DNA of 55,239 nucleotides from the NCBI GenBank assembly GCA_034435435.1, contig DAOTXN010000002.1:1-55239 (forward strand), written 5' to 3'. Shown in pieces: positions 38,818 to 48,378 of the stretch (position 1 is the first letter of the stretch; each line of letters starts with the position of its first letter). The notes under the pieces are model-generated. The model had not been told where the DNA came from, did no database searches, and was given only the letters and a program-made list of their open reading frames with translations. A program made the position numbers and the translations under genes. Source of the DNA: DAOTXN01 sp034435435 (GTDB lineage Bacteria; Chloroflexota; Anaerolineae; S140-20).

Positions 38818-39756
38818 ATGATTGTTGTAACAGGCGCAGCCGGCTTTGTCGGCTCGCACACCGTAAACCGATTGGCAGAAATGGGCACACCCGTGCGCGC
38901 ATTGGTCCACAACCGCGAGCGCGCCGAGCAGCGCGGGCGGTTGCAGGGCCTGAACGTCGAAATCGTCGCCGGCGACGTCACGCGCCCGGAGACCCTCGGC
39001 CCGGCTTTGCAAGGCGCTACCGCCGTGGTCCACACTGTCGCCATCGCCGTCGAAAAGGGCGGGCGGGATTATGAAACGATCAACACTCAAGGCACCATCA
39101 ACCTGGTCCAGGCGGCGCAAGCCGCCGGCGTGCGGCGCTTGATCAACATCTCGCAACTTGGCGCCGACGCCAAGCTGCCCTACCGCTTTCTGGCCTCCAA
39201 AGGGCGCGCCCAGGAATACGTCGCCGCTTCTGGCCTGGATTGGACGGCGTTGCGTCCGTCGGCCATCTGGGGACCCGAAGACCAATTCGCCAACTCTTTC
39301 GCCCGGCTCGTCCCCCTGACTCCGCTCATCTTTCCCATCGTCGGCGGCCAGAACGCCCGCTTTCAGCTCATATGGGTCGAGGACGTGGTGAGCAGCATCG
39401 TCAGGGCGCTGGACGACCCCACTACCATCGGCCACGAATACGAGCTGGGCGGCCCCGAAGTGCTGACGCTGGAAGAAATCGAGCGGCGCACGCTAAAGGC
39501 GCTGGGCGCTCGCCGGCTGATGATTCGCTTCCCCATGCCCCTGCTGCGGCTCGTCGTGACGCTGATGGAAAAATTGCTGCCTGCCCCGCCGGTAACGCGC
39601 AGCCTGCTAGAATTGCTGGCCGTGCCCAACGTGACGACACACAACGCCATCTACCAATTCGTCCCGCAACCGCGCCCGTTTAGCGCCGAAAACGTCGCCC
39701 CGTATATGCGCCAGTTCCGTGTGCGGGACACCCTAGCACAATTCTTGGGTAAATGA
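38818..39756 (+). CDS. NDUFA9-like NAD(P)-binding protein (atypical SDR)
   Basis: A 312-residue atypical SDR of the NDUFA9/complex-I-assembly-like group. IVVTGAAGFVGSHTVNRLAE is the nucleotide-binding motif. The canonical YxxxK is replaced by a SQLGADAKLPYRFLASKGRA stretch, as in NDUFA9-like proteins. LDWTALRPSAIWGPEDQF and WVEDVVSSIVRALDD follow. The N-terminal arginines of VRALVHNRER suggest NADP. It begins 12 bases after the CarH-like gene with AAAGGAG and may be controlled by it. The next gene starts five bases later. Confidence 0.87.
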   Translation: MIVVTGAAGFVGSHTVNRLAEMGTPVRALVHNRERAEQRGRLQGLNVEIVAGDVTRPETLGPALQGATAVVHTVAIAVEKGGRDYETINTQGTINLVQAAQAAGVRRLINISQLGADAKLPYRFLASKGRAQEYVAASGLDWTALRPSAIWGPEDQFANSFARLVPLTPLIFPIVGGQNARFQLIWVEDVVSSIVRALDDPTTIGHEYELGGPEVLTLEEIERRTLKALGARRLMIRFPMPLLRLVVTLMEKLLPAPPVTRSLLELLAVPNVTTHNAIYQFVPQPRPFSAENVAPYMRQFRVRDTLAQFLGK

Positions 39757-39760
39757 CAAG

Positions 39761-40483
39761 GTGTCAACCAAGCATCATTCGAACGCCGATCATTTCATCC
39801 ATTTGGAGGACCTATCGAAAGGCTTCCAGGAAGGGTCACAGTGGCGCGTGGTCCTGCAAAACGCCAACGCCCATTTTGCCCGGGGCGAGTTTGTCGCCAT
39901 CCTGGGTCAGAGCGGCAGCGGCAAGAGTACGCTGTTGAATCTCATCAGCGGCATTGACCGGGCCGACGGAGGTCGGGTGTGGCTAGACGGCCAAAACCTC
40001 ACCGCTTTGAGCGAGCACCAGCGCACCCTGTTCCGCCGCCAGCACATCGGATTCGTGTTTCAGTTCTTTAATCTCCTGCCCACCCTGACCGTATGGGAAA
40101 ACGTGATGCTGCCGTTGGAATTGAGCGGGATGAACAACGGCCAGGCTCGCCGCCAGATCGAACCATTGCTGGAGGCTGTTGGATTGGCCGACCGGCGCAA
40201 AACGTTCCCCGACCGCTTGTCGGGCGGTGAACAGCAGCGCGTCGCCATCGCTCGCGCCCTGGTCCACGATCCGCTGTTGGTGCTGGCCGATGAGCCGACC
40301 GGCAACCTGGACGACGACACGGGCCGGCAAGTCCTGGCGCTGCTGGACCGTCTCACCCGCCAGGCCGGCAAGAACTTGATCCTGGTGACGCACAACGTAG
40401 AAGCTGCCGACCATGCGGACCGCGTTCTGCGCCTGCGCAACGGACAACTCGTAGATGCGCCAGGATCAGCGAAGGTGGCGTAA
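39761..40483 (+). CDS. ABC transporter ATPase, LolD/MacB-type (AttE-like)
   Basis: A 240-residue ATPase of the FtsX-linked group. Walker A GQSGSGKSTLLN, Q-loop HIGFVFQFFNLLPTLTVWEN, signature LSGGEQQRVAIARALV, Walker B LVLADEPTGNLDDDTG and switch His LVTHNVEAAD are all present. The GTG start at 39761 has no strong ribosome binding site but the conserved start (IHLEDLSKGF) is near. The stop overlaps the permease start (TAATG). With the next two genes it matches the AttEFGH order. Confidence 0.93.
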   Translation: MSTKHHSNADHFIHLEDLSKGFQEGSQWRVVLQNANAHFARGEFVAILGQSGSGKSTLLNLISGIDRADGGRVWLDGQNLTALSEHQRTLFRRQHIGFVFQFFNLLPTLTVWENVMLPLELSGMNNGQARRQIEPLLEAVGLADRRKTFPDRLSGGEQQRVAIARALVHDPLLVLADEPTGNLDDDTGRQVLALLDRLTRQAGKNLILVTHNVEAADHADRVLRLRNGQLVDAPGSAKVA

Positions 40484-43065
40484 TGCCGGTCCGCCGCACA
40501 GCCGCTACCTTTTCGTCCCGTACCTTGTGGAACGTCGGTTGGCGCTACCTGCTACGTCGCCCGTGGCAGAGTGGGCTGATGCTCGTCGGCATCGTCCTGG
40601 GCGTCGCCGTCGTCGTCGCCGTGGATCTGGCCAACGCCAGCGCCAGCCGCGCCTTTGAGCTCAGCGTGGAGGCCGTGGCCGGGCGCGCCACACACCAGAT
40701 CGTTGGCGGGCCACAGGGCTTGGACGAGTCGGTCTATGTAAGTTTGCGGCGCGCCGGCGTGGTGAGGGCGGCGGCCCCTTTTGTCACCGAGTACGTCGCG
40801 TCGCCCCAGTTAGGAAACCAGCCCTTCCAACTGGTGGGGATCGATCCATTCGCCGAGCCGCCCTTTCGCGACTATGTGGGAGGGCAAGGGAATACGCCTG
40901 CTGTCGGTCCGGTCGAATTTTTCACCCGGCCGGGCGCGATCATGCTATCCGTCGATCTGGCCGAGCGCTTTGGGCTGGAATCGGGGGCGCACATCACGCT
41001 ACAAATTGCCGGTTACGACCGAGAAGCCGTTCTCGTCGGGCTGGTGGAACCGCCGGACGATCTCAGCCGTCAGGCTCTGACCGGCATCGTCCTGGCCGAC
41101 ATTGCTACGGCGCAAGAGTTGAGCGGTCGCCTGGGCAAACTGGATCGCGTGGACCTGATTTTGAATGCGGCCGACGAAAACCAGTTAAACCGAATCCAGG
41201 CTTTGCTTCCACCGGACGCCCGGCTCACGCCGGTCGAGACCCGCACGGGGTCGTTCGAGCATATAACCGGCGCTTTTCAGCTCAACCTGACCGCCCTCAG
41301 CTTGCTGGCTCTTTTTGTAGGCGTCTTTTTGATCTACAACACGATGACTTTTTCGGTCGTGCAACGCCGGCCGCTGTTTGGCACGCTGCGCTGTCTGGGC
41401 GTGACCCGCCGCGAAGTCTTTGCGCTGGTGCTCAGCGAAGCGATCGTCGTGGGCGCGCTGGGTGCGGCGCTCGGGCTAGTCGTAGGTATTGTGCTGGGAC
41501 GCGGGGCTATACGCATGGTCACGCAAACCATCAACGACCTCTATTTCGTAGTCACGGTGAGTAACGTGGACATTGCAGCGACCAGCCTCATCAAAGGCGC
41601 TGCACTGGGCATTGGCGCCACGCTGACCGCGGCGATCTTGCCGGCCTGGGAGGCTTGCTCCGTGCCGGCCCGCACCGCTCTTTTCCGCTCCGCGCTGGAG
41701 AGCCGGACGCAGCGCACGGTGGTCAAGGCCGCCGGGGTCGGGGGTAGCTTTTTGTTGGTCGGCGGCGGCGCGTTGATCTGGCCTACCCGCAGCGTCGTCG
41801 TTGGTTTTGCCGGCACGTCGGCCGTGGTGTTGGGCTTTGCCATGTTGACTCCGCTGGTCACCCGCCTGCTCATGCGCGGGGCCGCGTTGCCGTTGGGACG
41901 GTTGTGGGGGAGCCTGGGCCGGATGGCCCCGCGCGACGTGATCAAGTCGCAGAGTCGCACGTCCATCGCCGTGGCTGCGCTGATGGTGGCCATGGCTGTC
42001 ACCGTGGGTGTGAATCTGATGATCAGCAGTTTCCGGCACACCGTCGCCCACTGGCTGAGTTATGCGCTGCAGGCCGACATTTACGTTTCGGCTTCCAGTC
42101 TGGCGGCGGCCCAAAGCTCGGTCCCCCTCGACCCCGCCGCGCTGCCCAGCGTGAAAAGCACCCCCGGCGTGGCCCGCGTTAACCTGCTGCGCTTTGCCAC
42201 GCTGGATTCACCTTACGGGCCGATACAGGTTGAAGCGAGCAATGGGCCTGACTATGGCGAAAACCTGGAATACGTGGCCGTCGAAGGATCGCCCAAGGCG
42301 GCCTGGGCAGCGGTTCACAATGGAGCGGTCATCGTGTCCGAGCCGCTGGCCCATCGCTTGGGCCTGCCCAAACACGGCGGCGACCTCATACTCTATACAG
42401 ACAATGGACCGCACACTTTTCCCATCTCTGGCATCTATTACAATTACGCCTCCAGCCAGGGCAAAGTGATTATGTCGCTGGATATTTATCGGCGCTTGTG
42501 GCAGGATGACGCCGTGACTGCGCTGGTGGTCAATCTGGAACCCGCCGCCGACGTGGACGCCGTCGTCGCTGCCCTGCAACAATCTCTCGCGCCTGTGCAG
42601 CGCGTGTTTGTCCGTTCCAGGCAAACTCTCGGTCGAGAGGCGCTGGACATTTTTGACCGCACATTTACGATCACCGGGGCGCTGCAACTGCTGGCAACGG
42701 CGGTGGCGTTTATCGGTGTGTTGAGCACGCTTCTCTCACTGCTGCTGGAAAAGCGGCGCGAGCTGGGTGTTCTGCGCAGTGTGGGGCTTACCGTTCGGGA
42801 GCTATACGGTCTGGTGCTGCTGGAAACCGGTCTGCTGGGGGCGGTGGCGGGTGTGCTGGCCATCCCGGCCGGGTTTTCGTTGTCCCTGATTTTGATTTAT
42901 GTGATAAACCGGCGTTCCTTTGGCTGGACGTTGCAGATGCAAGTAGGCGTCGAGCCGTTTTTACAGGCGCTGGTCGTCGCGGTGGCGGCGGCGCTCCTGG
43001 CGGGGCTGTATCCGGCCCGCCGGATGGGGCAGATGATCACCGCCGAGGCGCTGCGGTATGAGTGA
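40483..43065 (+). CDS. FtsX-family ABC permease, double-domain (AttFG-like)
   Basis: An 860-residue permease with a first helix (LMLVGIVLGVAVVVAVDLAN), a large external domain, a first FtsX domain (about 262-390: LTALSLLALFVGVFLIYNTM, VVQRRPLFGTLRCLGVTRRE), central helices, a second external domain (about 520-720) and a second FtsX domain (LLATAVAFIGVLSTLLSLLL, EKRRELGVLRSVGLTVREL). Two FtsX cores in one chain is the form that carries lipoprotein or hydrophobic cargo. The AttF and AttG subunits appear fused here. It uses the ATPase encoded before it and is followed by an AttH-like gene. Confidence 0.9.
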   Translation: MPVRRTAATFSSRTLWNVGWRYLLRRPWQSGLMLVGIVLGVAVVVAVDLANASASRAFELSVEAVAGRATHQIVGGPQGLDESVYVSLRRAGVVRAAAPFVTEYVASPQLGNQPFQLVGIDPFAEPPFRDYVGGQGNTPAVGPVEFFTRPGAIMLSVDLAERFGLESGAHITLQIAGYDREAVLVGLVEPPDDLSRQALTGIVLADIATAQELSGRLGKLDRVDLILNAADENQLNRIQALLPPDARLTPVETRTGSFEHITGAFQLNLTALSLLALFVGVFLIYNTMTFSVVQRRPLFGTLRCLGVTRREVFALVLSEAIVVGALGAALGLVVGIVLGRGAIRMVTQTINDLYFVVTVSNVDIAATSLIKGAALGIGATLTAAILPAWEACSVPARTALFRSALESRTQRTVVKAAGVGGSFLLVGGGALIWPTRSVVVGFAGTSAVVLGFAMLTPLVTRLLMRGAALPLGRLWGSLGRMAPRDVIKSQSRTSIAVAALMVAMAVTVGVNLMISSFRHTVAHWLSYALQADIYVSASSLAAAQSSVPLDPAALPSVKSTPGVARVNLLRFATLDSPYGPIQVEASNGPDYGENLEYVAVEGSPKAAWAAVHNGAVIVSEPLAHRLGLPKHGGDLILYTDNGPHTFPISGIYYNYASSQGKVIMSLDIYRRLWQDDAVTALVVNLEPAADVDAVVAALQQSLAPVQRVFVRSRQTLGREALDIFDRTFTITGALQLLATAVAFIGVLSTLLSLLLEKRRELGVLRSVGLTVRELYGLVLLETGLLGAVAGVLAIPAGFSLSLILIYVINRRSFGWTLQMQVGVEPFLQALVVAVAAALLAGLYPARRMGQMITAEALRYE

Positions 43066-43097
43066 GGGATGACGGACGACGAAGGACGAAGGACGGA
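43066..43097. repeat. GACGAAGGAC micro-repeat
   Basis: GGATGACGGACGACGAAGG and ACGAAGGACGGA are tandem copies of GACGAAG, before the AttH-like start. AAGGACGGA at its end serves as the ribosome binding site. This type of run is frequent in intergenic DNA. Confidence 0.55.
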
Positions 43098-44249
43098 ATG
43101 AAGAGAGTCGTGGTGGTGGGGACGGCGTTGGGGATTTTGATCATTTTGGCGCTGGCGGTGCGCTGGCCAGACGCAGAGCCAACGGCCCAGACGCGACTGC
43201 CGGGCTTGTCGGACGAGGCGAGCGGCTTTCGGCGCGCCGATGGGCCGAAACCCCTATCGTTCCCGGTGGACCACGGCCCGCACCCCGACTATCAGACCGA
43301 GTGGTGGTACTATACGGGCAATCTGGAGTCTGTAGATGGGCGGCATTTCGGCTACCAGCTCACCTTTTTTCGGCGGGCGCTGCTGCCGGCAGACCAGCAT
43401 CCGGCGCGCGTCTCGACCTGGGCCGCCGAACAGGTCTACCTGGCCCATTTTGCGCTGACCGATACGTCCAGCGAGCAGCACACGGCCTTTGAGCGTTTCA
43501 GTCGCGGCGCGGCCGGGCTGGCCGGCGCCCAGGCGTCGCCGTACCACGTGTGGCTGGAGGATTGGCAGGTAAAAGAAAGCGCGCCGGGCGTCTATCGGCT
43601 CCACGCCAGCCAGGAGGAGGTCGCGCTGGACTTGCAACTGAGCGACGAAAAAGGCCCGGTGTTACAGGGCGACCGGGGCTACAGCCAAAAAGGGCCCGAT
43701 CCCGGCAACGCCTCGTACTATTACAGCCTGACTCGGTTGGCCTCGACCGGCGCGCTGCGCGTGGGCGACGAGATGTACCCCGTCAATGGATGGAGTTGGA
43801 TGGACCACGAGTTCAGCACCAGCGCCCTCGGCCCGAAACAGGTGGGGTGGGATTGGTTCGCGTTACAGTTGGACGACGGCAGCGAGCTGATGGTCTTTCA
43901 ACTGCGGCGGGAGGACGGGAGCGTGGATGCGTTTTCGAGCGGCGCGTTCGTCGCCGCCGATGGGGCCACGACGCGCCTGGCGCGCGACGATTTTTTCCTG
44001 CGGGTCGAGGAAACCTGGCGCAGCCCGCGCTCCGGTGCGACTTATCCGGCCCGCTGGACGGTGAGCGTGCCCCGGCTAGATCTGACGCTCGACATCACCC
44101 CGCACCTGGCCGACCAGGAATTGAACGTGTCATACACCTATTGGGAAGGCGCGGTGCGGGTCGGCGGTCAACGGGCAGGACAGGCCGTCAATGGGAACGG
44201 CTATGTCGAGTTGACAGGTTATGCCGATTCGATGCAAAATCAGTTCTAA
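43098..44249 (+). CDS. AttH/CrtC-like lipocalin protein
   Basis: A 383-residue exported protein of the AttH group, related in fold to carotenoid 1,2-hydratase CrtC. The signal peptide or anchor is KRVVVVGTALGILIILALAV. The first lipocalin-like barrel has FPVDHGPHPDYQTEWWYYTG, the family hallmark with TEWWYYTG; the second has NGWSWMDHEFSTS and GWDWFALQLDDGSELMVFQL. Acid residues Asp and His in that block are candidate active-site residues. With the ATPase and double FtsX permease it matches the AttEFGH set. CrtC in a carotenoid role is an alternative and would suit the CarH-like regulator. It probably acts outside the cytoplasm. ATG at 43098 follows AAGGACGGA. Confidence 0.87.
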   Translation: MKRVVVVGTALGILIILALAVRWPDAEPTAQTRLPGLSDEASGFRRADGPKPLSFPVDHGPHPDYQTEWWYYTGNLESVDGRHFGYQLTFFRRALLPADQHPARVSTWAAEQVYLAHFALTDTSSEQHTAFERFSRGAAGLAGAQASPYHVWLEDWQVKESAPGVYRLHASQEEVALDLQLSDEKGPVLQGDRGYSQKGPDPGNASYYYSLTRLASTGALRVGDEMYPVNGWSWMDHEFSTSALGPKQVGWDWFALQLDDGSELMVFQLRREDGSVDAFSSGAFVAADGATTRLARDDFFLRVEETWRSPRSGATYPARWTVSVPRLDLTLDITPHLADQELNVSYTYWEGAVRVGGQRAGQAVNGNGYVELTGYADSMQNQF

Positions 44250-44265
44250 ACGGTGAAGATGTAGG

Positions 44266-45579
44266 ATGACGACTGTAATCCTCGAAATCATTGTCGTGTT
44301 TGCCCTGGTGTTGGCCAACGGTATACTGGCGATGGCCGAAATCGCCGTCGTGTCCGCCCGTCCGGCCCGGCTGCAACAACGCGCCGAAACCGGTGACAGA
44401 GGCGCACGTCTGGCGCTCAAGCTAGCCAATGACCCTGACCGCTTTCTCTCGACCGTACAAATCGGCATCACGCTGATGGGCATCCTGGCCGGGGCCGTGG
44501 GCGGCGCGACCCTGGCAGAGGTTTTGGGCGATCAACTGGGCCGCATCTCACTCCTCAAACCGTACAGCCAAGCCATCGGTATTGGCATGGTCGTGTTGGG
44601 CATCACCTATTTGTCGCTCGTGATCGGCGAGCTGGTCCCCAAACGGCTGGCGCTGAACAACGCCGAAAAGATCGCAGCGGCTATGGCCGCGCCGATGCAA
44701 AAACTGTCGGGCATCGTGTCGCCCGCTGTGCGCATCCTGAGCGTTTCTACGGAGAGCATGCTGCGCTTGCTGCGCGTGCGCCCATCGCTGGAGCCGCCCG
44801 TCACAGAAAAAGAGATCAAAATTATGATTGAAGAGGGAACTGAGGCCGGCGTTTTTGAAAAAGCAGAGCAAGACATGGTCGAGCAAATTTTTCGACTGGG
44901 AGACCGTCGGGTCAGCACGATTATGACCCATCGAACGGACATTGTCTGGCTCAACGCTGACGACCCCACAGATGAGATCACGTCCAAGGTGGTCAACAAC
45001 GTCCATTCACGTTTTCCCGTCGCCCAGGGAAATCTCGACAACGTGCTGGGAATCGCCCACTCTAAAGACTTGCTGGCTTGCGGTTTTTCCAATCAACAAG
45101 TAGACTTGAGGTCAGTGCTACACACTTCTCTCTTTGTCCCCGAGAGCACATCAGCCTTGGAGGTCTTGGAATTGTTTAAAAAGCACCGCCTTCAAGTTGC
45201 CCTGGTGATGGATGAGCACGGCGGCATCCAAGGCATGGTAACAACGACCGATATTCTGGAAGCCATCGCTGGCGACTTGCCGGAACCGGGTGAGCCTTTT
45301 GAGCTAGAGGCGGTGCAACGCTCGGACGGCTCTTGGCTCTTGGATGGATTGTTAACCACAGATCAACTCAAAGAGATTTTACGGCTAGATGAGCTGCCCG
45401 GCGAGCGACAAAGACACTATGAAACACTGGGGGGGTTTATAATGAAAATGATGGGGCGCGTCCCGGCAACGTCCGACCGTTTTGAATGGAATGGGCTGCA
45501 TTTTGAAGTAGTGGATATGGATAGTTATCGCGTGGACAAGGTCCTGATTGTCCTCCCAGACAAAGACGCCGCAGATTAA
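44266..45579 (+). CDS. CNNM/CorC-type hemolysin-family protein
   Basis: A 437-residue protein with a DUF21/CNNM membrane domain (about 1-185: VFALVLANGILAMAEIAVVS, LVIGELVPKRLAL), a CBS pair (about 205-325: RVSTIMTHRTDIVWLNADDP, QVALVMDEHGGIQGMVTTTD) and a C-terminal CorC/HlyC domain (DRFEWNGLHFEVVDMDSYRV). Such proteins handle magnesium or sodium. The GDLPEPGEPF and MDEHGGIQGMVT parts are typical of the family. The ribosome binding site is weak (GTAGG). It starts a cation-homeostasis group with the next two genes. Confidence 0.92.
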   Translation: MTTVILEIIVVFALVLANGILAMAEIAVVSARPARLQQRAETGDRGARLALKLANDPDRFLSTVQIGITLMGILAGAVGGATLAEVLGDQLGRISLLKPYSQAIGIGMVVLGITYLSLVIGELVPKRLALNNAEKIAAAMAAPMQKLSGIVSPAVRILSVSTESMLRLLRVRPSLEPPVTEKEIKIMIEEGTEAGVFEKAEQDMVEQIFRLGDRRVSTIMTHRTDIVWLNADDPTDEITSKVVNNVHSRFPVAQGNLDNVLGIAHSKDLLACGFSNQQVDLRSVLHTSLFVPESTSALEVLELFKKHRLQVALVMDEHGGIQGMVTTTDILEAIAGDLPEPGEPFELEAVQRSDGSWLLDGLLTTDQLKEILRLDELPGERQRHYETLGGFIMKMMGRVPATSDRFEWNGLHFEVVDMDSYRVDKVLIVLPDKDAAD

Positions 45580-45612
45580 AGCGGGCGATTAACACGCATA
45601 GGAGAGCGAACC

Positions 45613-48327
45613 ATGAGCAATTGGCACACTCAACCAACGACAGAGGTCCTTTCGACGCTTCAAGCTCGCCCAGAGGGGTTGTCCCAGGCCGAGGCCGAAC
45701 GCCGGCTGGCCCAACATGGCCCCAACGAGCTGGTCGAGCGCGGCCTCATTAGCCCGTGGCGCATCTTGTGGGAGCAGTTGACGGCCGTGATGGTCGTCAT
45801 CCTGATCGCGGCCGCCGTGATTTCCTTGCTCCTGGGCGACCTGAAAGACGCCATCGCCATCCTGGCCATCGTGGTGCTCAATGCCATCTTGGGATTTACA
45901 CAGGAATATCGGGCCGAAAAAGCTATGGCGGCGCTGAAGCAGCTCGCCGTACCGACGGTCAAGGTGCGACGCGACGGCCAGGTGCGCGAGATCTCGGCGC
46001 GAGAGTTAGTGCCGGGCGACGTCGTGCTATTGGAGGCCGGCGCATTGGTACCTGCCGATGGGCGCGTGCTCGAAAGCGCCAGCCTGCGCGTGCAAGAGGC
46101 CGCGCTGACCGGCGAATCGGAGCCAGTGGGCAAGCACACCAGCGCTCTTGAGCGCCAAGATCTGACCCTAGGCGACCGCAAGAACATGGTCTACATGGGC
46201 ACGGTGATCACCTACGGACGGGGCGTGGCGATCATCACCGAAACCGGCATGCGCACCGAATTGGGCCGCATCGCCGAGATGATCCAGGCCGTCGAACGCG
46301 AGCCTACGCCCCTGCAGCGCCGCCTGGAGCAACTGGGGCGGGGCCTCGCGGCAGCCGCGTTGGCGATTGTGGCCATCGTCTTTGCCTTGGGGCTACTGCG
46401 CGGCGAAGACGCCAAGCTGATGTTTCTCACGGCCATCAGCATGGCGGTCGCGGCTGTGCCCGAGGGCCTGGCAGCCGTGGTGACCATTGCGTTGGCGCTG
46501 GGAGCGCAGCGGGCGCTCAAGCGCAACGCGCTCATCCGCAAACTGCCTGCCGTGGAGACGTTGGGGTCCGTCACCGTCATCTGCTCCGACAAGACCGGCA
46601 CATTGACCGAAAACGTCATGACCGTCACCGTGCTGGACGTGTTGGGCGAGACGCTCACCGTGGATACGCTATTGCGCAAAGGGGTGCCGATGCTGGACGC
46701 CGAGCGGATCGCCGATGAGCGCCCCCAGGTGCGCAGCCTGAGCTTGCTGGTCAAGGCAGCGGCGCTGTGCAACGACGCCACGCTGCAAGCGACGGGTGAA
46801 ACAGAGATCGAGTACAAAGCTGTCGGCGATCCCACTGAAGGGGCGCTGGTGGCGGCGGCGGCCCAACTGGGCCTGCTCAAGTCCGATCTGGACATCCGCT
46901 GGCCGCGCGTGGCCGAAGTCCCCTTTACTTCGGAGCGCAAACGGATGACCACGGTTCACCGGGTAGCCGTAGCGCCCGACCAAACCGACGCCCCTTGGTG
47001 CAGCGAGTCGCACGTGGCCTTTTGCAAAGGCGCCGTAGACGCCATGCTAGACATCACTCGGGAGGTATGGTCGGGCGACGAGGCCGTACCGCTCACAAAA
47101 GAGTTGCAGCAACGCATCATCACGGCCAACAATCAACTGGCCCAGGCCGGACAGCGGGTGCTAGGCGTCGGTTTTCGTCCACTGCCCGCGGAATTCGTGA
47201 ACGCCGACGAAAGCGCGTTAGAACGAGAGATGACCTTCATCGGCCTAGTCGGTATGATCGACCCGCCGCGTTCCGAAGTCAAGCAGGCCGTGGCGGTGTG
47301 TCGAACCGCTGGCATCCGCCCGGTGATGATCACGGGCGACCACCCCCTCACCGCTCTGCAAATTGCCCACGAACTGCACATCGCGTCCAACGGCCAAGCC
47401 CTGACCGGCCAGGATCTGCTGCGTATGTCGTTGGAAGAACTGGAGGCTGTGGTCGAAGAGGTGCCGGTGTATGCGCGGGTGTCGCCAGAGCATAAACTCA
47501 AAATCGTGCAGGCGCTGCAGGACAAAGGCCACATCGTGGCGATGACCGGCGATGGCGTCAATGATGCACCTGCCTTGAAAAAGGCCGACATTGGCGTGGC
47601 GATGGGCATCACCGGCACTGATGTGTCCAAAGAGGCCGCCGATATGGTCTTGCTGGACGACAATTTTGCCACCATCGTCTCGGCGGTTCAAGAAGGCCGG
47701 ACCATTTACGACAACATCCGCAAATTCATCAAATACACGATGACATCTAACGCAGGCGAGATCTGGGTTATGCTACTGGCGCCCTTTTTGGGCATGCCTT
47801 TACCGTTGCTGCCATTGCAAATCCTGTGGGTCAACCTGGTGACCGACGGATTGCCCGGTCTGGCGCTGACCGTCGAGCCGGCCGAGCGCGACACCATGAA
47901 ACGCCCACCCTACCATCCCAAAGAAAATATCTTTGGCCGGGGAATGGGCCGAGACATCCTGTGGGTAGGCTTGCTGATGGGGTTGGCGTCGCTGGCGATG
48001 GGTTTTTGGGCCTGGAAAACCGACCGCGCCAGCTGGCAGACCATGCTTTTTACCACCCTCACCCTTTCCCAGATGGGCAACGCGTTGGCGCTTCGCTCAC
48101 ACAAGGACTCGCTGTTCAGCATCGGGATACTCTCCAACAAAGCGTTGTTGAGCGCAGTGCTGCTGACCTTTGTATTGCAGATGGGCGTCGTGTACTTGCC
48201 CTTTATGCAAGACCTGTTCAAGACAAACGCGCTGACCGTTGAGGAATTGCTCATCAGCCTGGTATTGAGCACCGTGGTATTTTGGGGCGTCGAGATAGAA
48301 AAGTGGTTATTAAGACGCGCCAGCTAA
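45613..48327 (+). CDS. Cation-translocating P-type ATPase (P2A, Ca2+ type)
   Basis: A 904-residue ATPase that pumps cations out at the expense of ATP. The cation-ATPase N-terminus is LSQAEAERRLAQHGPNEL; TGES is in EAALTGESEPV; Asp326 of CSDKTGTLTENVM is phosphorylated; MITGDHPLTALQIA and MTGDGVNDAPALKKADIGVA are the hinge motifs. The ion site on helix 4 is AAVPEGLAAVVT and on helix 6 LWVNLVTDGLPGLALTVEPA, matching SERCA-type pumps, apart from PEGLA in place of PEGLP. Calcium is the likely cargo; Na+ or Mn2+ cannot be excluded. ATG at 45613 follows AGGAGAGCGAACC. Confidence 0.92.
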   Translation: MSNWHTQPTTEVLSTLQARPEGLSQAEAERRLAQHGPNELVERGLISPWRILWEQLTAVMVVILIAAAVISLLLGDLKDAIAILAIVVLNAILGFTQEYRAEKAMAALKQLAVPTVKVRRDGQVREISARELVPGDVVLLEAGALVPADGRVLESASLRVQEAALTGESEPVGKHTSALERQDLTLGDRKNMVYMGTVITYGRGVAIITETGMRTELGRIAEMIQAVEREPTPLQRRLEQLGRGLAAAALAIVAIVFALGLLRGEDAKLMFLTAISMAVAAVPEGLAAVVTIALALGAQRALKRNALIRKLPAVETLGSVTVICSDKTGTLTENVMTVTVLDVLGETLTVDTLLRKGVPMLDAERIADERPQVRSLSLLVKAAALCNDATLQATGETEIEYKAVGDPTEGALVAAAAQLGLLKSDLDIRWPRVAEVPFTSERKRMTTVHRVAVAPDQTDAPWCSESHVAFCKGAVDAMLDITREVWSGDEAVPLTKELQQRIITANNQLAQAGQRVLGVGFRPLPAEFVNADESALEREMTFIGLVGMIDPPRSEVKQAVAVCRTAGIRPVMITGDHPLTALQIAHELHIASNGQALTGQDLLRMSLEELEAVVEEVPVYARVSPEHKLKIVQALQDKGHIVAMTGDGVNDAPALKKADIGVAMGITGTDVSKEAADMVLLDDNFATIVSAVQEGRTIYDNIRKFIKYTMTSNAGEIWVMLLAPFLGMPLPLLPLQILWVNLVTDGLPGLALTVEPAERDTMKRPPYHPKENIFGRGMGRDILWVGLLMGLASLAMGFWAWKTDRASWQTMLFTTLTLSQMGNALALRSHKDSLFSIGILSNKALLSAVLLTFVLQMGVVYLPFMQDLFKTNALTVEELLISLVLSTVVFWGVEIEKWLLRRAS

Positions 48328-48378
48328 CACAATAGAGCACTAGACCAAGAAACCGTTCGTCTGGAGAGATATACACAA

